Source: Nostoc paludosum FACHB-159
Lineage (GTDB): Bacteria; Cyanobacteriota; Cyanobacteriia; Cyanobacteriales; Nostocaceae
DNA: 64,000 nt
Direction: 5' to 3'
Assembly: GCF_014698835.1 (NCBI RefSeq)
Contig: NZ_JACJTU010000005.1
Location: 186,001-250,000 of the forward strand
The translations under genes and the position numbers were made by a program. The first letter of the stretch is position 1, and the number at the start of each line of letters is the position of its first letter. Positions 37,175 to 46,882 of this stretch are shown here, one piece after another. The notes below the pieces were generated by a model that saw nothing but the letters and a program-made list of their open reading frames with translations, searched no databases and had not been told where the DNA came from.

Positions 37175-39718
37175 TTAGTTAACCTTGCGTTGAAAAGTAA
37201 ATGTTCTTTGAACACCTGGTGCGATCGTGCCAGTTACGGTATCCACATACTTAGTTACATCCGTATTTACCGTAGTTCCAGTTTGATCGATGCCAGAGCT
37301 AGTAGCTGGATTACCACTGAAGAATTGAATGGTTGCACTCCCAGAATCTTTCGCTGAGCCAACAATGTTACTAGTATCAATTTGACCACTGACATCGTTG
37401 TCTACTGCCCAGTTGTTGGGGCTTTGGGTACCATCTTCAATAATCACAACTTTGTCAGCATTCAAAATCACGTTACCATTTCCAGATTGAGGCTCGGAAA
37501 TGTTAGTGTACTGAATTTGGTACTCAATAATATTTCCTGGTGCAGGCTTTTTCGGGTCAGTACTGAAGGTACCATCATTTCCCTGAACTACAGGCCCGCT
37601 TCCTTGTAGAACTCGTGATACTTTCAGCAGTTTCAGGTAACCAGTGTAGACGCGATCGATAGTGATGTTCGATGAATCAAAGATATTATTGTTACCAGTA
37701 TCCTTGATTCCATCACCGTTACTATCCGTCGTATAGTTGTCAATAGAAGCAGTGATGCGTACTGGGAAGCCTCTATTTATATCAGTCGATAATTGCGTAC
37801 CTGGAGGTAAATCAACTTCTACACCATAGTTGAGAGTTGCATTAGGAGCAAAGTTGGGAATGGTTATTGGTGTAACAGGTCCTGTAAACGCTCCATTATT
37901 GTAGGTATAAATAGCAGATTGACTATTATAGGTAATAGTCACTTTCGTACCATTAGGTAAATCTCCTGGAACTGTTGGTGGTGTTGGCTCTAGCTTCAAA
38001 ACGCCTGGGTCAGTACCACTGTTTTTAACTGTGTTGGTGAAGCCAACTGACTGAGGATCGAGTAAACTACCAGGTGCTGTACCAGCAGGAACCAGAGAAG
38101 ATTTGTTGGTGAAGTCGTCGTCAGTTCCACCCGATGGTCCAGTCGCATCCGGCGCATTTTGCGGCCCGTTGAGTATCGCTGAGGCTACAGGTGCTTGCAG
38201 CGTGAAGACGTTGGCCTCACCTCCTGGTGTACCATCACCAGTGTTGTTGTTGCCCGTGTCAGTTCCAGTTTCCGGAGATGTTGGAGTACCAATATAGCCA
38301 TCATCAACGTTGCCAGCCAATAAAGTATCGGGAACACCATCGCCATTGGTATCTGTACCCCCAGGAGGTGTCATATTCCCTGGTGGCCCATTGTAGTTGC
38401 TAGGATTTTGGTCGCCGGATTCGTCGTATACTGGGAGATTAGTGCTGGGTGTTTGACCAAACAATTGGGCAATGTTAGCGACGGTCAAGGGTGAAGTTGC
38501 AGTTGATTCAATGGCTAGCTGAATCGAGAAGCCATTCACCGTCGTACCAGGAGCGATGGAAGTAATGATTGCTGGATTATTGATAAAACCAACGCGAGTG
38601 ACTGAGGCCAAGGGTGGTGCTGTCGTAGTCCAACTCGCTGTATTAGCATTAATTGTAGTAACTGCGTCAGTGGTATAAACAGTTTGCCAACCAGGCGGTG
38701 GAGTTGGTGCTGCTGCCAAATCTGTACCCGCAGGAATCGCATCAGAAACCAAGATCCGGGTGCTAGCAACACCGTTAACATTGATGCTTGTGCCCGTCAA
38801 CGGTGCTGGTGTGATTCCCTGTCCGGTGGGATCGTTGGACTCAACTCGCAAACTCAAATCATAAGTCAGCTTGTCATCTGTAATTGCAGTGGTGCCAGCA
38901 TTGTTATAGCCACTGCGAATCTTGAGAACGGTGGCTAAAGTGTAGGTTTTCACCGTTAAACCAACCTTAATTTGCTCGGTGGCGCTAGCTTCCCGTGTAC
39001 CGTTAACTGGTGTGCCATCTACCTCACCAACAGCACCACCATTGGCGTTATCTACGGTGAACACGTCACCACCATCAGGACTCCGGAGTTGGTTTTGAGC
39101 ATCACCAGGAGTGTTACCAAGGGTAACAGTAATTATGTCATTGGTTTGAGCGCCATTCTGGACGGTAATTGGTACACGCACCAACACAGTACCACCAACC
39201 GGAACTGAGGGTGTATCTACGCCACCTTGGGGGATGTTTATCCAAGTTTGACCACCGTCGGTACTATATTGCAAGCTATTAACTGTACCACCATTTGGTA
39301 ATGTTCCAGAAACTGTACCTGGCCCAGTTGTTGTAGCTTGGTTAGGAATGTGGAATTTGGTTGGGTCATTACCTACGTTGGTCAAGGTGTAGGTGTAAAT
39401 GAGTAAGTCACCAACCTGGACTGTGGTATTGGTAGGGCTAGAAGTGGCATCTGTGACACCAGATGCGCTGACGGTGATACCAGCAACCTCCGCTACGGTG
39501 ACAACCACAGTGTTGGAAGTGGCGTTGATTGTTGTCCCTGGACTGTTGGGATCTTCGTAGGTTGCTGTGGCTGTGTTACTGATGGATGTACCCGCTGTAG
39601 TTCCATCAGCTAATACAGGTGCAACAAATTGGAAAAAGCTACCAGTTAATAATGCTGTTGCTACTAAGGATTGATAGCAGTAATGCTGCTTGTTTACAAA
39701 TTTATTTTGTTTTACCAT
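37175..39718 (-). CDS. Large DUF11-repeat secreted surface protein
   Basis: This 847-residue protein is first in the minus-strand surface cluster. It has a signal peptide (LVATALLTGSFFQFVAPVLA) and is then Thr/Gly/Asn/Pro-rich with several DUF11-like beta-domains (TVQVGDLLIYTYTLTNVGND, KPAPGNIIEYQIQYTNISEP). A central linker (GDQNPSNYNGPPGNMTPPGG, TGTDTGNNNTGDGTPG) is low in complexity and contains DTNGDGVPD, a type of calcium-binding Asp loop. No enzymatic motif is seen. Likely role: structural cell-surface or sheath protein. Confidence 0.8.
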   Translation of the reverse strand: MVKQNKFVNKQHYCYQSLVATALLTGSFFQFVAPVLADGTTAGTSISNTATATYEDPNSPGTTINATSNTVVVTVAEVAGITVSASGVTDATSSPTNTTVQVGDLLIYTYTLTNVGNDPTKFHIPNQATTTGPGTVSGTLPNGGTVNSLQYSTDGGQTWINIPQGGVDTPSVPVGGTVLVRVPITVQNGAQTNDIITVTLGNTPGDAQNQLRSPDGGDVFTVDNANGGAVGEVDGTPVNGTREASATEQIKVGLTVKTYTLATVLKIRSGYNNAGTTAITDDKLTYDLSLRVESNDPTGQGITPAPLTGTSINVNGVASTRILVSDAIPAGTDLAAAPTPPPGWQTVYTTDAVTTINANTASWTTTAPPLASVTRVGFINNPAIITSIAPGTTVNGFSIQLAIESTATSPLTVANIAQLFGQTPSTNLPVYDESGDQNPSNYNGPPGNMTPPGGTDTNGDGVPDTLLAGNVDDGYIGTPTSPETGTDTGNNNTGDGTPGGEANVFTLQAPVASAILNGPQNAPDATGPSGGTDDDFTNKSSLVPAGTAPGSLLDPQSVGFTNTVKNSGTDPGVLKLEPTPPTVPGDLPNGTKVTITYNSQSAIYTYNNGAFTGPVTPITIPNFAPNATLNYGVEVDLPPGTQLSTDINRGFPVRITASIDNYTTDSNGDGIKDTGNNNIFDSSNITIDRVYTGYLKLLKVSRVLQGSGPVVQGNDGTFSTDPKKPAPGNIIEYQIQYTNISEPQSGNGNVILNADKVVIIEDGTQSPNNWAVDNDVSGQIDTSNIVGSAKDSGSATIQFFSGNPATSSGIDQTGTTVNTDVTKYVDTVTGTIAPGVQRTFTFQRKVN

Positions 39719-40635
39719 AGGTTTTGTTTGTTTGCTGAACTTGTGTCCTGAGTTTTCAAAAGGATAAAGTTCGGCAATTTTTTAAAGAATTACCGATAAT
39801 ATTTGCCTAAAACTTTCATGTTTTAAGAATGCAGACTTGAGGAGTTACAGCAAAATTGCTGAATTCTCCAAATCAGAATTCAGGAATAAAACACCCTTAA
39901 CACCTGGTTTTTAAACCTAGTTTGTATTTCAAGCTTCTTGAATCCTGTCAGTTATTGACACTCCTCACCAAGTATGTTGAAGCAATACTTTCAAATAATT
40001 CACCGAGATGAATTTGCGATCGCCTTTGAAAATCAAGGCTAGTAATCACAAATATGGGGAACTTACTGTTGCGTACTGCTGAATTGTTTATGCAAGTAGA
40101 AATGTAACTTTTGCTGCAAAAAAAGTCCACCGTAGAAATAAGTAACTTCTCTAGCAGTGAATGAGTGTATCAAAGATTAAAATTCCACTTTATTTTTGTA
40201 ATATCAATAGCAAGTTCAATCTTCAACCCAAGATAAAAAATACTAAAGCCTATACCTGAAGATACTTTTGGCTTTTTGCGGTTATATATTTACTCTAGCC
40301 TAGAAAGTCATTTGAATAAATTTAGTAAGCAATTTAGATCGCTAAAAAGTGGCGATCGTTCAGATAAATGCATATTAATCATATAAAAAATGCAATTTAA
40401 TCATAACTACCAACAGTATTAAGACTGAATAGCTCAAAGTCAAGTCTAAATTTGTAACTAGAAAGAACTAAGTGTAAATACTAAATACAAAAATTCATTG
40501 GCTTTAAAATTTTACAAAAATTATTACTATCGCTACTAACAATACCCGACAAAAATTGTCGGGTATGTTTGACTGGTATTTTTACTCGTGTTACTATCAG
40601 GCGACAGTTGATGGACAGACAGGGAAAGCTAGTTT
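39719..40635. other. 0.9-kb divergent intergenic region
   Basis: The region is A/T-rich with no credible gene. It contains partial TCAGAATTCAGG heptamer units near 39867-39885 and a strong hairpin at 40542-40566. Promoters for the surface cluster (minus) and thrC (plus) are expected here. The ~440 bases of A/T-rich DNA directly before the surface cluster could hold a small RNA, but nothing specific was recognised. Confidence 0.45.
40542..40566 (+). terminator. Strong hairpin upstream of thrC (terminator or attenuator)
   Basis: Perfect 11-base arms ATACCCGACAA and TTGTCGGGTAT enclose a 3-base loop, about 70 bases before the thrC ATG. There is no long T-run after it, so a leader structure or protein-binding site is as likely as a terminator. 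Confidence 0.5.
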
Positions 40636-41943
40636 ATGACTCAGGCAATCACAACCCAATCCCAAGTCAGTAATGCCACATTTTTTAAAGCCTTGAAATG
40701 TAAGGAATGTGGGGCGGAATATGAACCCAAAGCCAGCAATGTTTGTGAGTTGTGCTTTGGGCCTTTGGAAGTCAAGTATGATTACACCGCTCTACGTCAG
40801 ACCGTCACTCGTGAAACAATTCAAGCTGGGCCTAATTCAATTTGGCGCTACCGTCCGTTTTTACCTGTCGCAACTGATAACGTTATAGATGTGGGAACGG
40901 GTATGACTCCCTTGGTTCGTTCCCACCGTCTTGCCCGCCGCCTGGGTCTAAACAAACTTTATATTAAAAATGATGCCGTGAATATGCCCACCCTTAGCTT
41001 TAAGGATCGGGTGGTGTCAGTTGCCCTCACCAGGGCGCGAGAGTTGGGCTTTTCCACTGTTTCCTGCGCCAGCACTGGTAACTTGGCAAATTCTACAGCT
41101 GCGATCGCCGCTCACGCCGGTTTAGACTGCTGCGTGTTCATCCCCGCAGATTTGGAAGCTGGTAAAATTCTCGGTAGTCTGATTTACAGTCCCACCCTCA
41201 TGGCTGTAAGAGGCAACTACGATCAAGTCAATCGTCTGTGTTCGGAAGTTGCTAATACACATGGTTGGGGATTTGTCAATATTAATTTGCGTCCTTACTA
41301 CTCCGAAGGTTCCAAAACGCTAGGCTTTGAAGTTGCAGAACAACTCGGTTGGCAATTACCCGACCATATTGTTGCTCCTTTGGCTTCTGGTTCTCTGTTT
41401 ACCAAAATTTATAAAGGTTTCCAAGAATTTGTAGAAGTTGGTTTGGTAGAAGGTAAGAACGTCCGTTTCAGCGGCGCTCAAGCTGAAGGTTGTTCGCCCA
41501 TCGCCCAAGCATTTAAAGAAGGGCGCGACTTCATTAAACCAGTCAAACCGAATACAATTGCTAAATCCATCGCCATTGGTAACCCAGCAGACGGCATTTA
41601 TGCTGTGGATATAGCTCAGAAGACTGGTGGTAACATTGAATCAGTCAATGATGCAGAAATTATTGACGGCATCAAGCTGCTGGCAGAAACCGAAGGCATC
41701 TTCACAGAAACAGCTGGTGGTACAACCGTAGCTGTGCTGAAAAAATTGGTGGAAGCTGGCAAAATCGACCCAGATGAAACTACCGTGGTTTACATCACTG
41801 GCAATGGTTTGAAAACCCAAGAAGCAATACAAGGCTACGTTGGCGAACCCTTGACTATTGATGCCAAACTCGATAGTTTTGAACGTGCCCTAGAGCGATC
41901 GCATACTCTAGACCGCTTAGAATGGCAACAAGTCCTCGTTTAA
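40636..41943 (+). CDS. thrC: Threonine synthase
   Basis: This 435-residue PLP enzyme converts O-phosphohomoserine to threonine. An N-terminal rubredoxin-like zinc-finger (CKECGAEYEPKASNVCELCF, four Cys) precedes the catalytic domain. The PLP lysine is in LSFKDRVVS, and the phosphate-binding loop is ASTGNLANSTAA. GMTPLVRSHRLARRLG is also typical of the family. Length is normal. A ThiS/MoaD-like gene follows 90 bases downstream on the same strand. Confidence 0.93.
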   Translation: MTQAITTQSQVSNATFFKALKCKECGAEYEPKASNVCELCFGPLEVKYDYTALRQTVTRETIQAGPNSIWRYRPFLPVATDNVIDVGTGMTPLVRSHRLARRLGLNKLYIKNDAVNMPTLSFKDRVVSVALTRARELGFSTVSCASTGNLANSTAAIAAHAGLDCCVFIPADLEAGKILGSLIYSPTLMAVRGNYDQVNRLCSEVANTHGWGFVNINLRPYYSEGSKTLGFEVAEQLGWQLPDHIVAPLASGSLFTKIYKGFQEFVEVGLVEGKNVRFSGAQAEGCSPIAQAFKEGRDFIKPVKPNTIAKSIAIGNPADGIYAVDIAQKTGGNIESVNDAEIIDGIKLLAETEGIFTETAGGTTVAVLKKLVEAGKIDPDETTVVYITGNGLKTQEAIQGYVGEPLTIDAKLDSFERALERSHTLDRLEWQQVLV

Positions 41944-42033
41944 TTATGAGTTAGGAGTTATGAGTTATGAGTTTTTTTATTCCTAACTCCTCACTCCTCG
42001 CTCCTCACTTTTCACTCTTAACTTTCTACTTCT
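41944..42033. repeat. Heptamer array with inverted halves between thrC and its partner
   Basis: TTAGGAGTTATGAGTTATGA is followed by the complementary CCTAACTCCTCACTCCTCGC. Together they fill almost the whole gap and can fold back on each other. Confidence 0.75.
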
Positions 42034-42309
42034 ATGGCCGTAACAGTCTTAGTTCCTACAGCTCTTCAACAATTTACAAATAACCAAGCTACGGTAGAAT
42101 CCAGTGGTAATACCATTGCTGAACTTGTGGATTCATTAGAACAAAGTTTTCCTGGCTTCAAATCACGATTATGTGATGAAGAAGGAAAGCTACGACGGTT
42201 TGTGAATTTTTACCTCAATGACGAAGATATTCGGTTTTTAAAAGGTGCAGATACACGCCTCAATGATGGTGATGAAGTCAGTATTGTCCCCGCTGTCGCT
42301 GGTGGTTAA
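42034..42309 (+). CDS. ThiS/MoaD-type ubiquitin-like sulfur carrier
   Basis: This 91-residue beta-grasp protein ends in the required Gly-Gly tail ([10 protein letters not shown]), which would be adenylated and thiocarboxylated. [12 protein letters not shown] and [17 protein letters not shown] are typical of the MoaD/ThiS fold. It lies directly after thrC. It could serve molybdopterin, thiamin or cysteine/methionine sulfur transfer; the sequence does not decide. No E1-like activating enzyme is adjacent. Confidence 0.85.
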   Translation: MAVTVLVPTALQQFTNNQATVESSGNTIAELVDSLEQSFPGFKSRLCDEEGKLRRFVNFYLNDEDIRFLKGADTRLNDGDEVSIVPAVAGG

Positions 42310-42324
42310 TACTGAAAATACAAC

Positions 42325-42540
42325 AGAAGTCAGAATTCAGGAGTCAGAACTGGCATAGTTTCTCTCCCTAGTTTTGAGATATAGATTCTGTATTTCAAAC
42401 TTATTGAAATTTGTTGTATTTTCTAGATTTAGCAAATTAATAAATGTAGGCTTGCCGTAATTGGCAGGCTTAATTTTTATCGAAACAGAATGAAGGCGTC
42501 ACTCATTGATTCTGACTTCTGAATTCTGAATTCTTCTTCA
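42325..42540. repeat. Inverted heptamer-array pair
   Basis: GAAGTCAGAATTCAGGAGTC at 42327-42346 and the complementary TTCTGACTTCTGAATTCTGA at about 42509-42528 bound a 160-base insert. The insert contains a small inverted pair GTAGGCTTGCC / GGCAGGCTTAA. It is similar to the pair at 36280-36475. Confidence 0.65.
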
Positions 42541-42544
42541 ATGG

Positions 42545-44092
42545 CTAATTACAAATTGTTTTGACTGAGCCTCGATGCTCTATCTGGTTACATCTTAGCC
42601 GTGATTGCAGAGCATCAATCTTTTGTAAAAGCGACATTCCCCACAGGATAGAAATCGCCAACTTGATGGTCATACCCAGAAGCAAAAGTGCTACGATTCG
42701 GGAAGATCTTCTTTGTTGAACAAGCCTTTTTTGTTCTTCTGCAAGTCGCGCTTCGACTTCTTTGGCACGTTCAGCCTCCAATGCTTGCTGCATTTCTTGT
42801 CGGTCTAATTCTTCACTAGCAGCTAAAAATCGATAATCTAAGTTGCTTAAGCTTTTGCCATTTGCCCAAGTTTGGGCGTCAATTAAGGCTTGACCGCGCA
42901 AAAGGCGAGATTCATCTTGTTGCTTTGAGGCTACCCATGCATTGAAATTTTCGTAGTAAGGGCGTAAGTTAGCTAATTTTTTTCCAACCCATTCTAGATT
43001 GAAAACTTCTTCATAAATGCGGTTTTTGATTTGGAGAAAACCTTGCTTTTTTATCACCAAACCGGATAGCAACAGTTCTACTTGTTCTCGGCTATCGTCA
43101 ACGGGTACTTTAATTCCTTGGAGGATTTGCTGATAGATTCCCAGCAATCTGGCAGCAAATTGTTCGTTTCTCAGAATGCGATCGCGAATTGTCCTTAGAT
43201 GCTCTGGTTCATCTTGGGATTCCCATTTTTCAATAATATGCGATCGCACTACATTTTCTATCCAAAATTCTTCTGTCCCTGGAGGAATTTTGAGCTTTCT
43301 ACCCAGGTCGTCTTGAGATAAATTCACAAGCAGCCGACACAGCTTTTGCGTCAAAAATGGTTGCCCTTGTGTCCAAGACAAAATTTCTTGTAAGACTTTT
43401 TGGGCATGATTGCCTTGAATCTTCAGCCCTAAAGCTAATGGTTGAGCTTCTTCAAATGTAAAACCATTTACTTCTATAGCTTTGCCAATATTAAATGGGG
43501 TAGTATGATTTCGATGTAAAATTAAGTCTGAAGGTGTAGCAACGCCGAAAATTGCGAAGGTAATCCGATTATATTCTGGATTAATTGCTCGTTGGTTGTA
43601 GCAAAATCTAATCAAGCTAAAAAAGTCATCAACTGCAAAATCTAAGTTCAGAATACTATCAATTTCATCAATAAAAATAAACAATCTTTCGTTAGGAAAC
43701 TGAGCTAACAGTACTTCCGAAATAAAATGGCTGAGTTTTTGAACCAAAGAAATATCTTTTTTTTCTTGCCACCAAGTTTTTAAATTAACTTTTCCTAACA
43801 GCTGAAAACCTAACCATAAATCGCCTGCTACTCCTTTGTACCACTGTTCGGGAGTGATATTGTCACAACCAATATTGGTCATATCAACTGTGGCACATCG
43901 ATAACCCTCTTGTTGTAAGCGATGTTTTGTTTTGACCATTAATGAGGATTTCCCCATTTGCCTACAGCTGAGAATATAGCAAAAGTCACCTTGTTTTAAA
44001 GCATGGTAGAGTTCTACATCTGCCTTGCGCTCAACATAGCTAGGAGAATCACTGGTGAGGGTACCACCAACTTGGTATCGATAATTGTTCAT
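42545..44092 (-). CDS. AAA-like (AAA_35) ATPase with C-terminal membrane segment
   Basis: This 515-residue protein starts YQVGGTLTSDSPSYVERKAD. The nucleotide-binding loop LSCRQMGKSSLMV is a variant Walker A, and LFIFIDEIDSILNL is Walker B. The middle matches the AAA-like family that is widespread in cyanobacteria. A charged coiled coil (~430-470) and one membrane helix (IVALLLLGMTIKLAISILWG) follow, then a 25-residue tail. Relatives usually continue into WD40, CHASE2 or other effector domains; here nothing follows, so the gene may be a truncated or stand-alone member. Function is unknown; signalling or defence is possible. Confidence 0.75.
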   Translation of the reverse strand: MNNYRYQVGGTLTSDSPSYVERKADVELYHALKQGDFCYILSCRQMGKSSLMVKTKHRLQQEGYRCATVDMTNIGCDNITPEQWYKGVAGDLWLGFQLLGKVNLKTWWQEKKDISLVQKLSHFISEVLLAQFPNERLFIFIDEIDSILNLDFAVDDFFSLIRFCYNQRAINPEYNRITFAIFGVATPSDLILHRNHTTPFNIGKAIEVNGFTFEEAQPLALGLKIQGNHAQKVLQEILSWTQGQPFLTQKLCRLLVNLSQDDLGRKLKIPPGTEEFWIENVVRSHIIEKWESQDEPEHLRTIRDRILRNEQFAARLLGIYQQILQGIKVPVDDSREQVELLLSGLVIKKQGFLQIKNRIYEEVFNLEWVGKKLANLRPYYENFNAWVASKQQDESRLLRGQALIDAQTWANGKSLSNLDYRFLAASEELDRQEMQQALEAERAKEVEARLAEEQKRLVQQRRSSRIVALLLLGMTIKLAISILWGMSLLQKIDALQSRLRCNQIEHRGSVKTICN

Positions 44093-44503
44093 TTGATTTT
44101 AAATATGTTCTCTTTCTTAATCAAATAAGTTATCTAAGAAGAATAAATATTTAAAATATTTATCTCCCAAGATTTTACCAGAAGTATTAAAATACTGAGT
44201 GCTTTGCAAGCTGTTGACTAAAATAAAGACGATATAATTCACACATAACACAAGCTTGATTGCCATTGAGTTGCACTAAACCCATGCTTTCTAGTTTATA
44301 AGCAGCGATCGCATTTATAGTGTTCTATTTGGCACAGTCTGATGTTAAACAGTTACCGCAGACAGCCAATTAAGTCTGTAATATTGCGAGATTAATTTAT
44401 GAACGGTTATCTTGTATGAACTGCGACATCAATTAGTGAAAGAGCGACATCTAATTTGTGAACTTACAGTAAAAAATTCCTGAAAATAGATATTATCCGT
44501 CAA
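44093..44503. other. Gene-free interval between tRNA-Thr and the AAA-like gene
   Basis: The interval is A/T-rich, with one GCGATCGCA and no recognised gene. It should contain the terminator of the minus-strand tRNA gene and the promoter of the AAA-like gene. Confidence 0.45.
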
Positions 44504-44575
44504 AGCCAGCAGTCGGATTTGAACCGACGACCTTCCGATTACAAGTCGGATGCACTACCACTGTGCTATGCTGGC
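44504..44575 (-). tRNA. trnT: tRNA-Thr(UGU)
   Basis: This is a 72-base cloverleaf on the minus strand. The acceptor stem is GCCAGCA / TGCTGGC. The anticodon stem CCGA/TCGG encloses the loop CTTGTAA with anticodon TGT. The T arm is GTCGG-TTCAAAT-CCGAC with the conserved TTCAAAT loop. CCA is not encoded. There is no intron. Confidence 0.95.
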
Positions 44576-45013
44576 AACTTTTTTGTGGGTTTTGCTCTCA
44601 ATTAGCAACCACAATTTCTAATTTTACCATACTAAATGTATTTGTCTAGGGCGATCGCTAAAAAATATTTCTCTGGAAAATAGGGAGTCGAAGAGAAAAC
44701 TTTTTTGATGTTTGGTTAGGGGATTTTTCCATGATGGCTGCTTTGATAACAAATTAGTTTAGAAAATCTCATATTTTGTCAATTTCGCTACTTTTTCAAG
44801 TAGAGATGCTTGAATGCGCCTTACAAATGCAACGATCCGAAAAATCAGTTATTGCGATCGCGAATAATGTTGGTAAATTAATATTCATAGCAAAAGCTAA
44901 CTCAAATCCTGGGCTGGACGCCAAAATATCTGGTACATTTGCAAAATTGTACTTTTTTGACACGGCTGGGTAAAGAAACAGAATTATATAATTGTTCTTT
45001 ACACATCACAAGC
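44576..45013. other. Divergent region between tRNA-Thr and argF
   Basis: The region presumably holds the tRNA promoter (minus) and the argF promoter (plus). Open frames here (for example 44776-44973) have no protein-like features. GCGATCGC sites occur at about 44650 and 44855. Confidence 0.45.
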
Positions 45014-45934
45014 ATGGCAGCGTTGAACGGACGAGATTTATTAAGTCTGGCGGACATCAGTCCAACGGAACTCCAAGAACTTCTGCAATTGGCAACTCAA
45101 CTTAAAACCAAACAGTTGAAATTGCAGTGCAATAAAGTGTTAGGGTTGTTGTTCTCTAAAGCTTCAACTCGCACGCGGGTAAGTTTTACTGTGGCGATGT
45201 ATCAACTTGGCGGACAGGTAATCGATCTTAACCCCAATGTTACTCAAGTTAGTCGCGGGGAACCCGTGCAAGATACGGCGCGAGTTTTAGATAGATATTT
45301 GGATATTTTGGCAATTCGCACCTTTGCACAGCAGGAGTTGGAAACTTTTGCTAACTATGCCAAGATTCCAGTGATTAATGCCCTAACTGATGCAGAACAT
45401 CCCTGCCAAGTATTAGCTGATTTATTGACAATTCAAGAAGCTTTTGGCAACCTTTCTGGGTTAACTTTAACCTACGTGGGTGATGGAAATAATGTGGCTA
45501 ATTCTTTAATGTTGGGCTGTGCTTTGGTGGGAATGAATGTCAGAATTGCCACTCCCAAAGGATTTGAGCCAGATTCTAAAATTGTAGAGCAAGCAAGAGC
45601 GATCGCTAATAACAAAACTGAAGTTCTGCTCACTCATGACCCAGAATTAGCCGCCAAAGGATCTGCCGTACTTTATACTGATGTTTGGGCAAGTATGGGA
45701 CAAGAAGCAGAAGCAGACAACCGCCTGCCAATTTTCCAACCTTACCAAATTTCCGAGCAGTTATTGAGCCTTGCCGATCCAGAGGCAATTGTTTTACACT
45801 GCTTACCAGCACATCGTGGTGAAGAAATTACCGACGCAGTTATTGAAGGTTCTCAATCACAAGTTTGGGAACAGGCAGAAAATCGCCTCCACGCCCAAAA
45901 GGCTTTGCTTGCTAGTATCTTGGGAGCAGAATGA
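45014..45934 (+). CDS. argF: Ornithine carbamoyltransferase
   Basis: This enzyme has 306 residues from ATG 45014; a TTG-initiated extension to 44939 is not protein-like. It makes citrulline from ornithine and carbamoyl phosphate in arginine synthesis. Carbamoyl-phosphate binding is shown by SKASTRTRVSF, ligand residues by HPCQVLADLLT, and the ornithine site by the catalytic Cys in HCLPAHRGEEI. The DxxxSMG-like loop DVWASMGQE is present. Length and motif set are standard. Confidence 0.94.
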   Translation: MAALNGRDLLSLADISPTELQELLQLATQLKTKQLKLQCNKVLGLLFSKASTRTRVSFTVAMYQLGGQVIDLNPNVTQVSRGEPVQDTARVLDRYLDILAIRTFAQQELETFANYAKIPVINALTDAEHPCQVLADLLTIQEAFGNLSGLTLTYVGDGNNVANSLMLGCALVGMNVRIATPKGFEPDSKIVEQARAIANNKTEVLLTHDPELAAKGSAVLYTDVWASMGQEAEADNRLPIFQPYQISEQLLSLADPEAIVLHCLPAHRGEEITDAVIEGSQSQVWEQAENRLHAQKALLASILGAE

Positions 45935-45939
45935 AGAAA

Positions 45940-45990
45940 GTTAGGAGTTAGGAGTGAGGAGTTAGGAGTTAAGAGTCAGAATAGCGACGT
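45940..45990 (+). repeat. GTTAGGA heptamer array after argF
   Basis: About six GTTAGGA/GTGAGGA-type units in direct orientation lie between argF and lexA. Confidence 0.7.
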
Positions 45991-46159
45991 GCGGCTGACT
46001 CTTGACGAGTTATCAGTAAAAAATCAAGAATAAATAGGTGAAAGAAAAGAAAAAATATTCTGACTTTTGCCTTTAATATTTTTACATTTCTATTGCTTAT
46101 GGGGAGTTTTTTGTAGTACTAATGTTCTAGAGACATTTATAATTACTTCCCGAAAATTT

Positions 46160-46765
46160 ATGGAACGTCTAACGGAAGCTCAACAAGAACTTTACGAATG
46201 GTTGGCAGAATATATCCGAACGCATCAACACTCACCTTCAATTCGCCAAATGATGCAAGCGATGAATTTGAAATCGCCAGCGCCAATTCAAAGTCGTTTA
46301 GAACATTTACGTACTAAAGGATATATAGAATGGACTGAAGGGCAAGCAAGAACGATTAGAATTTTGCGTTCTGTTAAACAAGGTGTACCAATTTTAGGGA
46401 CGATCGCTGCTGGTGGTTTAATAGAACCATTTACTGATGCTGTAGATCATTTAGACTTTTCTAATTTATCGTTACCTCCCCAAACCTACGCTTTGCGGGT
46501 AGCTGGCGATAGTATGATTGAAGATTTAATTGCCGATGGCGATGTGGTATTCTTGCGTCCAGTACCAGAACCAAATCAGTTGAAAAATGGTACCATCGTT
46601 GCTGCCAGAGTTGATGGATTCGGTACAACATTAAAACGTTTTTATCGTCAAGGCGATCGCGTTACTCTCAAACCTGCCAATTCTAAGTACAATCCCATTG
46701 AAGTCAGCGCTATGCAAGTGCAGGTGCAAGGTTCTTTAATTGGTGTTTGGCGGGGTTACAACTGA
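46160..46765 (+). CDS. lexA: LexA-type repressor/peptidase
   Basis: This protein has 201 residues from ATG 46160 (MERLTEAQQELYEWLAEYIR), the normal LexA start; the upstream in-frame extension is unrelated. The N-terminal winged helix contains SPSIRQMMQAMNLKSPAPIQ. The hinge holds an Ala-Gly pair in TIAAGGLIEP, the usual self-cleavage site. The peptidase domain has the catalytic Ser in RVAGDSMIED and the Lys in GTTLKRFY. Cyanobacterial LexA controls a wider set of genes than the classical SOS regulon. The gene sits at the left edge of the Dnd island, but no shared transcript is evident. Confidence 0.92.
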   Translation: MERLTEAQQELYEWLAEYIRTHQHSPSIRQMMQAMNLKSPAPIQSRLEHLRTKGYIEWTEGQARTIRILRSVKQGVPILGTIAAGGLIEPFTDAVDHLDFSNLSLPPQTYALRVAGDSMIEDLIADGDVVFLRPVPEPNQLKNGTIVAARVDGFGTTLKRFYRQGDRVTLKPANSKYNPIEVSAMQVQVQGSLIGVWRGYN

Positions 46766-46774
46766 GGAATAAGA

Positions 46775-46866
46775 AAGTGATGAGTTATGAGTGATGAGTG
46801 ATGAGTTTTAAATTAGTAACTCCTAACTCCTAACTCCCAACTCTCAACTCCTAACTCCTAACTCTT
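46775..46866. repeat. Heptamer array pair between lexA and the Dnd helicase gene
   Basis: GTGATGAGTTATGAGTGATG units are followed by complementary AACTCCTAACTCCTAACTCC units. The arrays fill the gap between the two genes and can pair as a hairpin. Confidence 0.75.
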
Positions 46867-46882
46867 AGTTTGTGCTTAACAT

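Noticed and set aside
44776..44973. 65-residue open frame upstream of argF
   Set aside because: There is no ribosome site or protein-like pattern, and it overlaps the argF leader.
46067..46159. 31-residue N-terminal extension of LexA
   Set aside because: It is hydrophobic and unlike any LexA; ATG 46160 gives the standard start and 201 residues.
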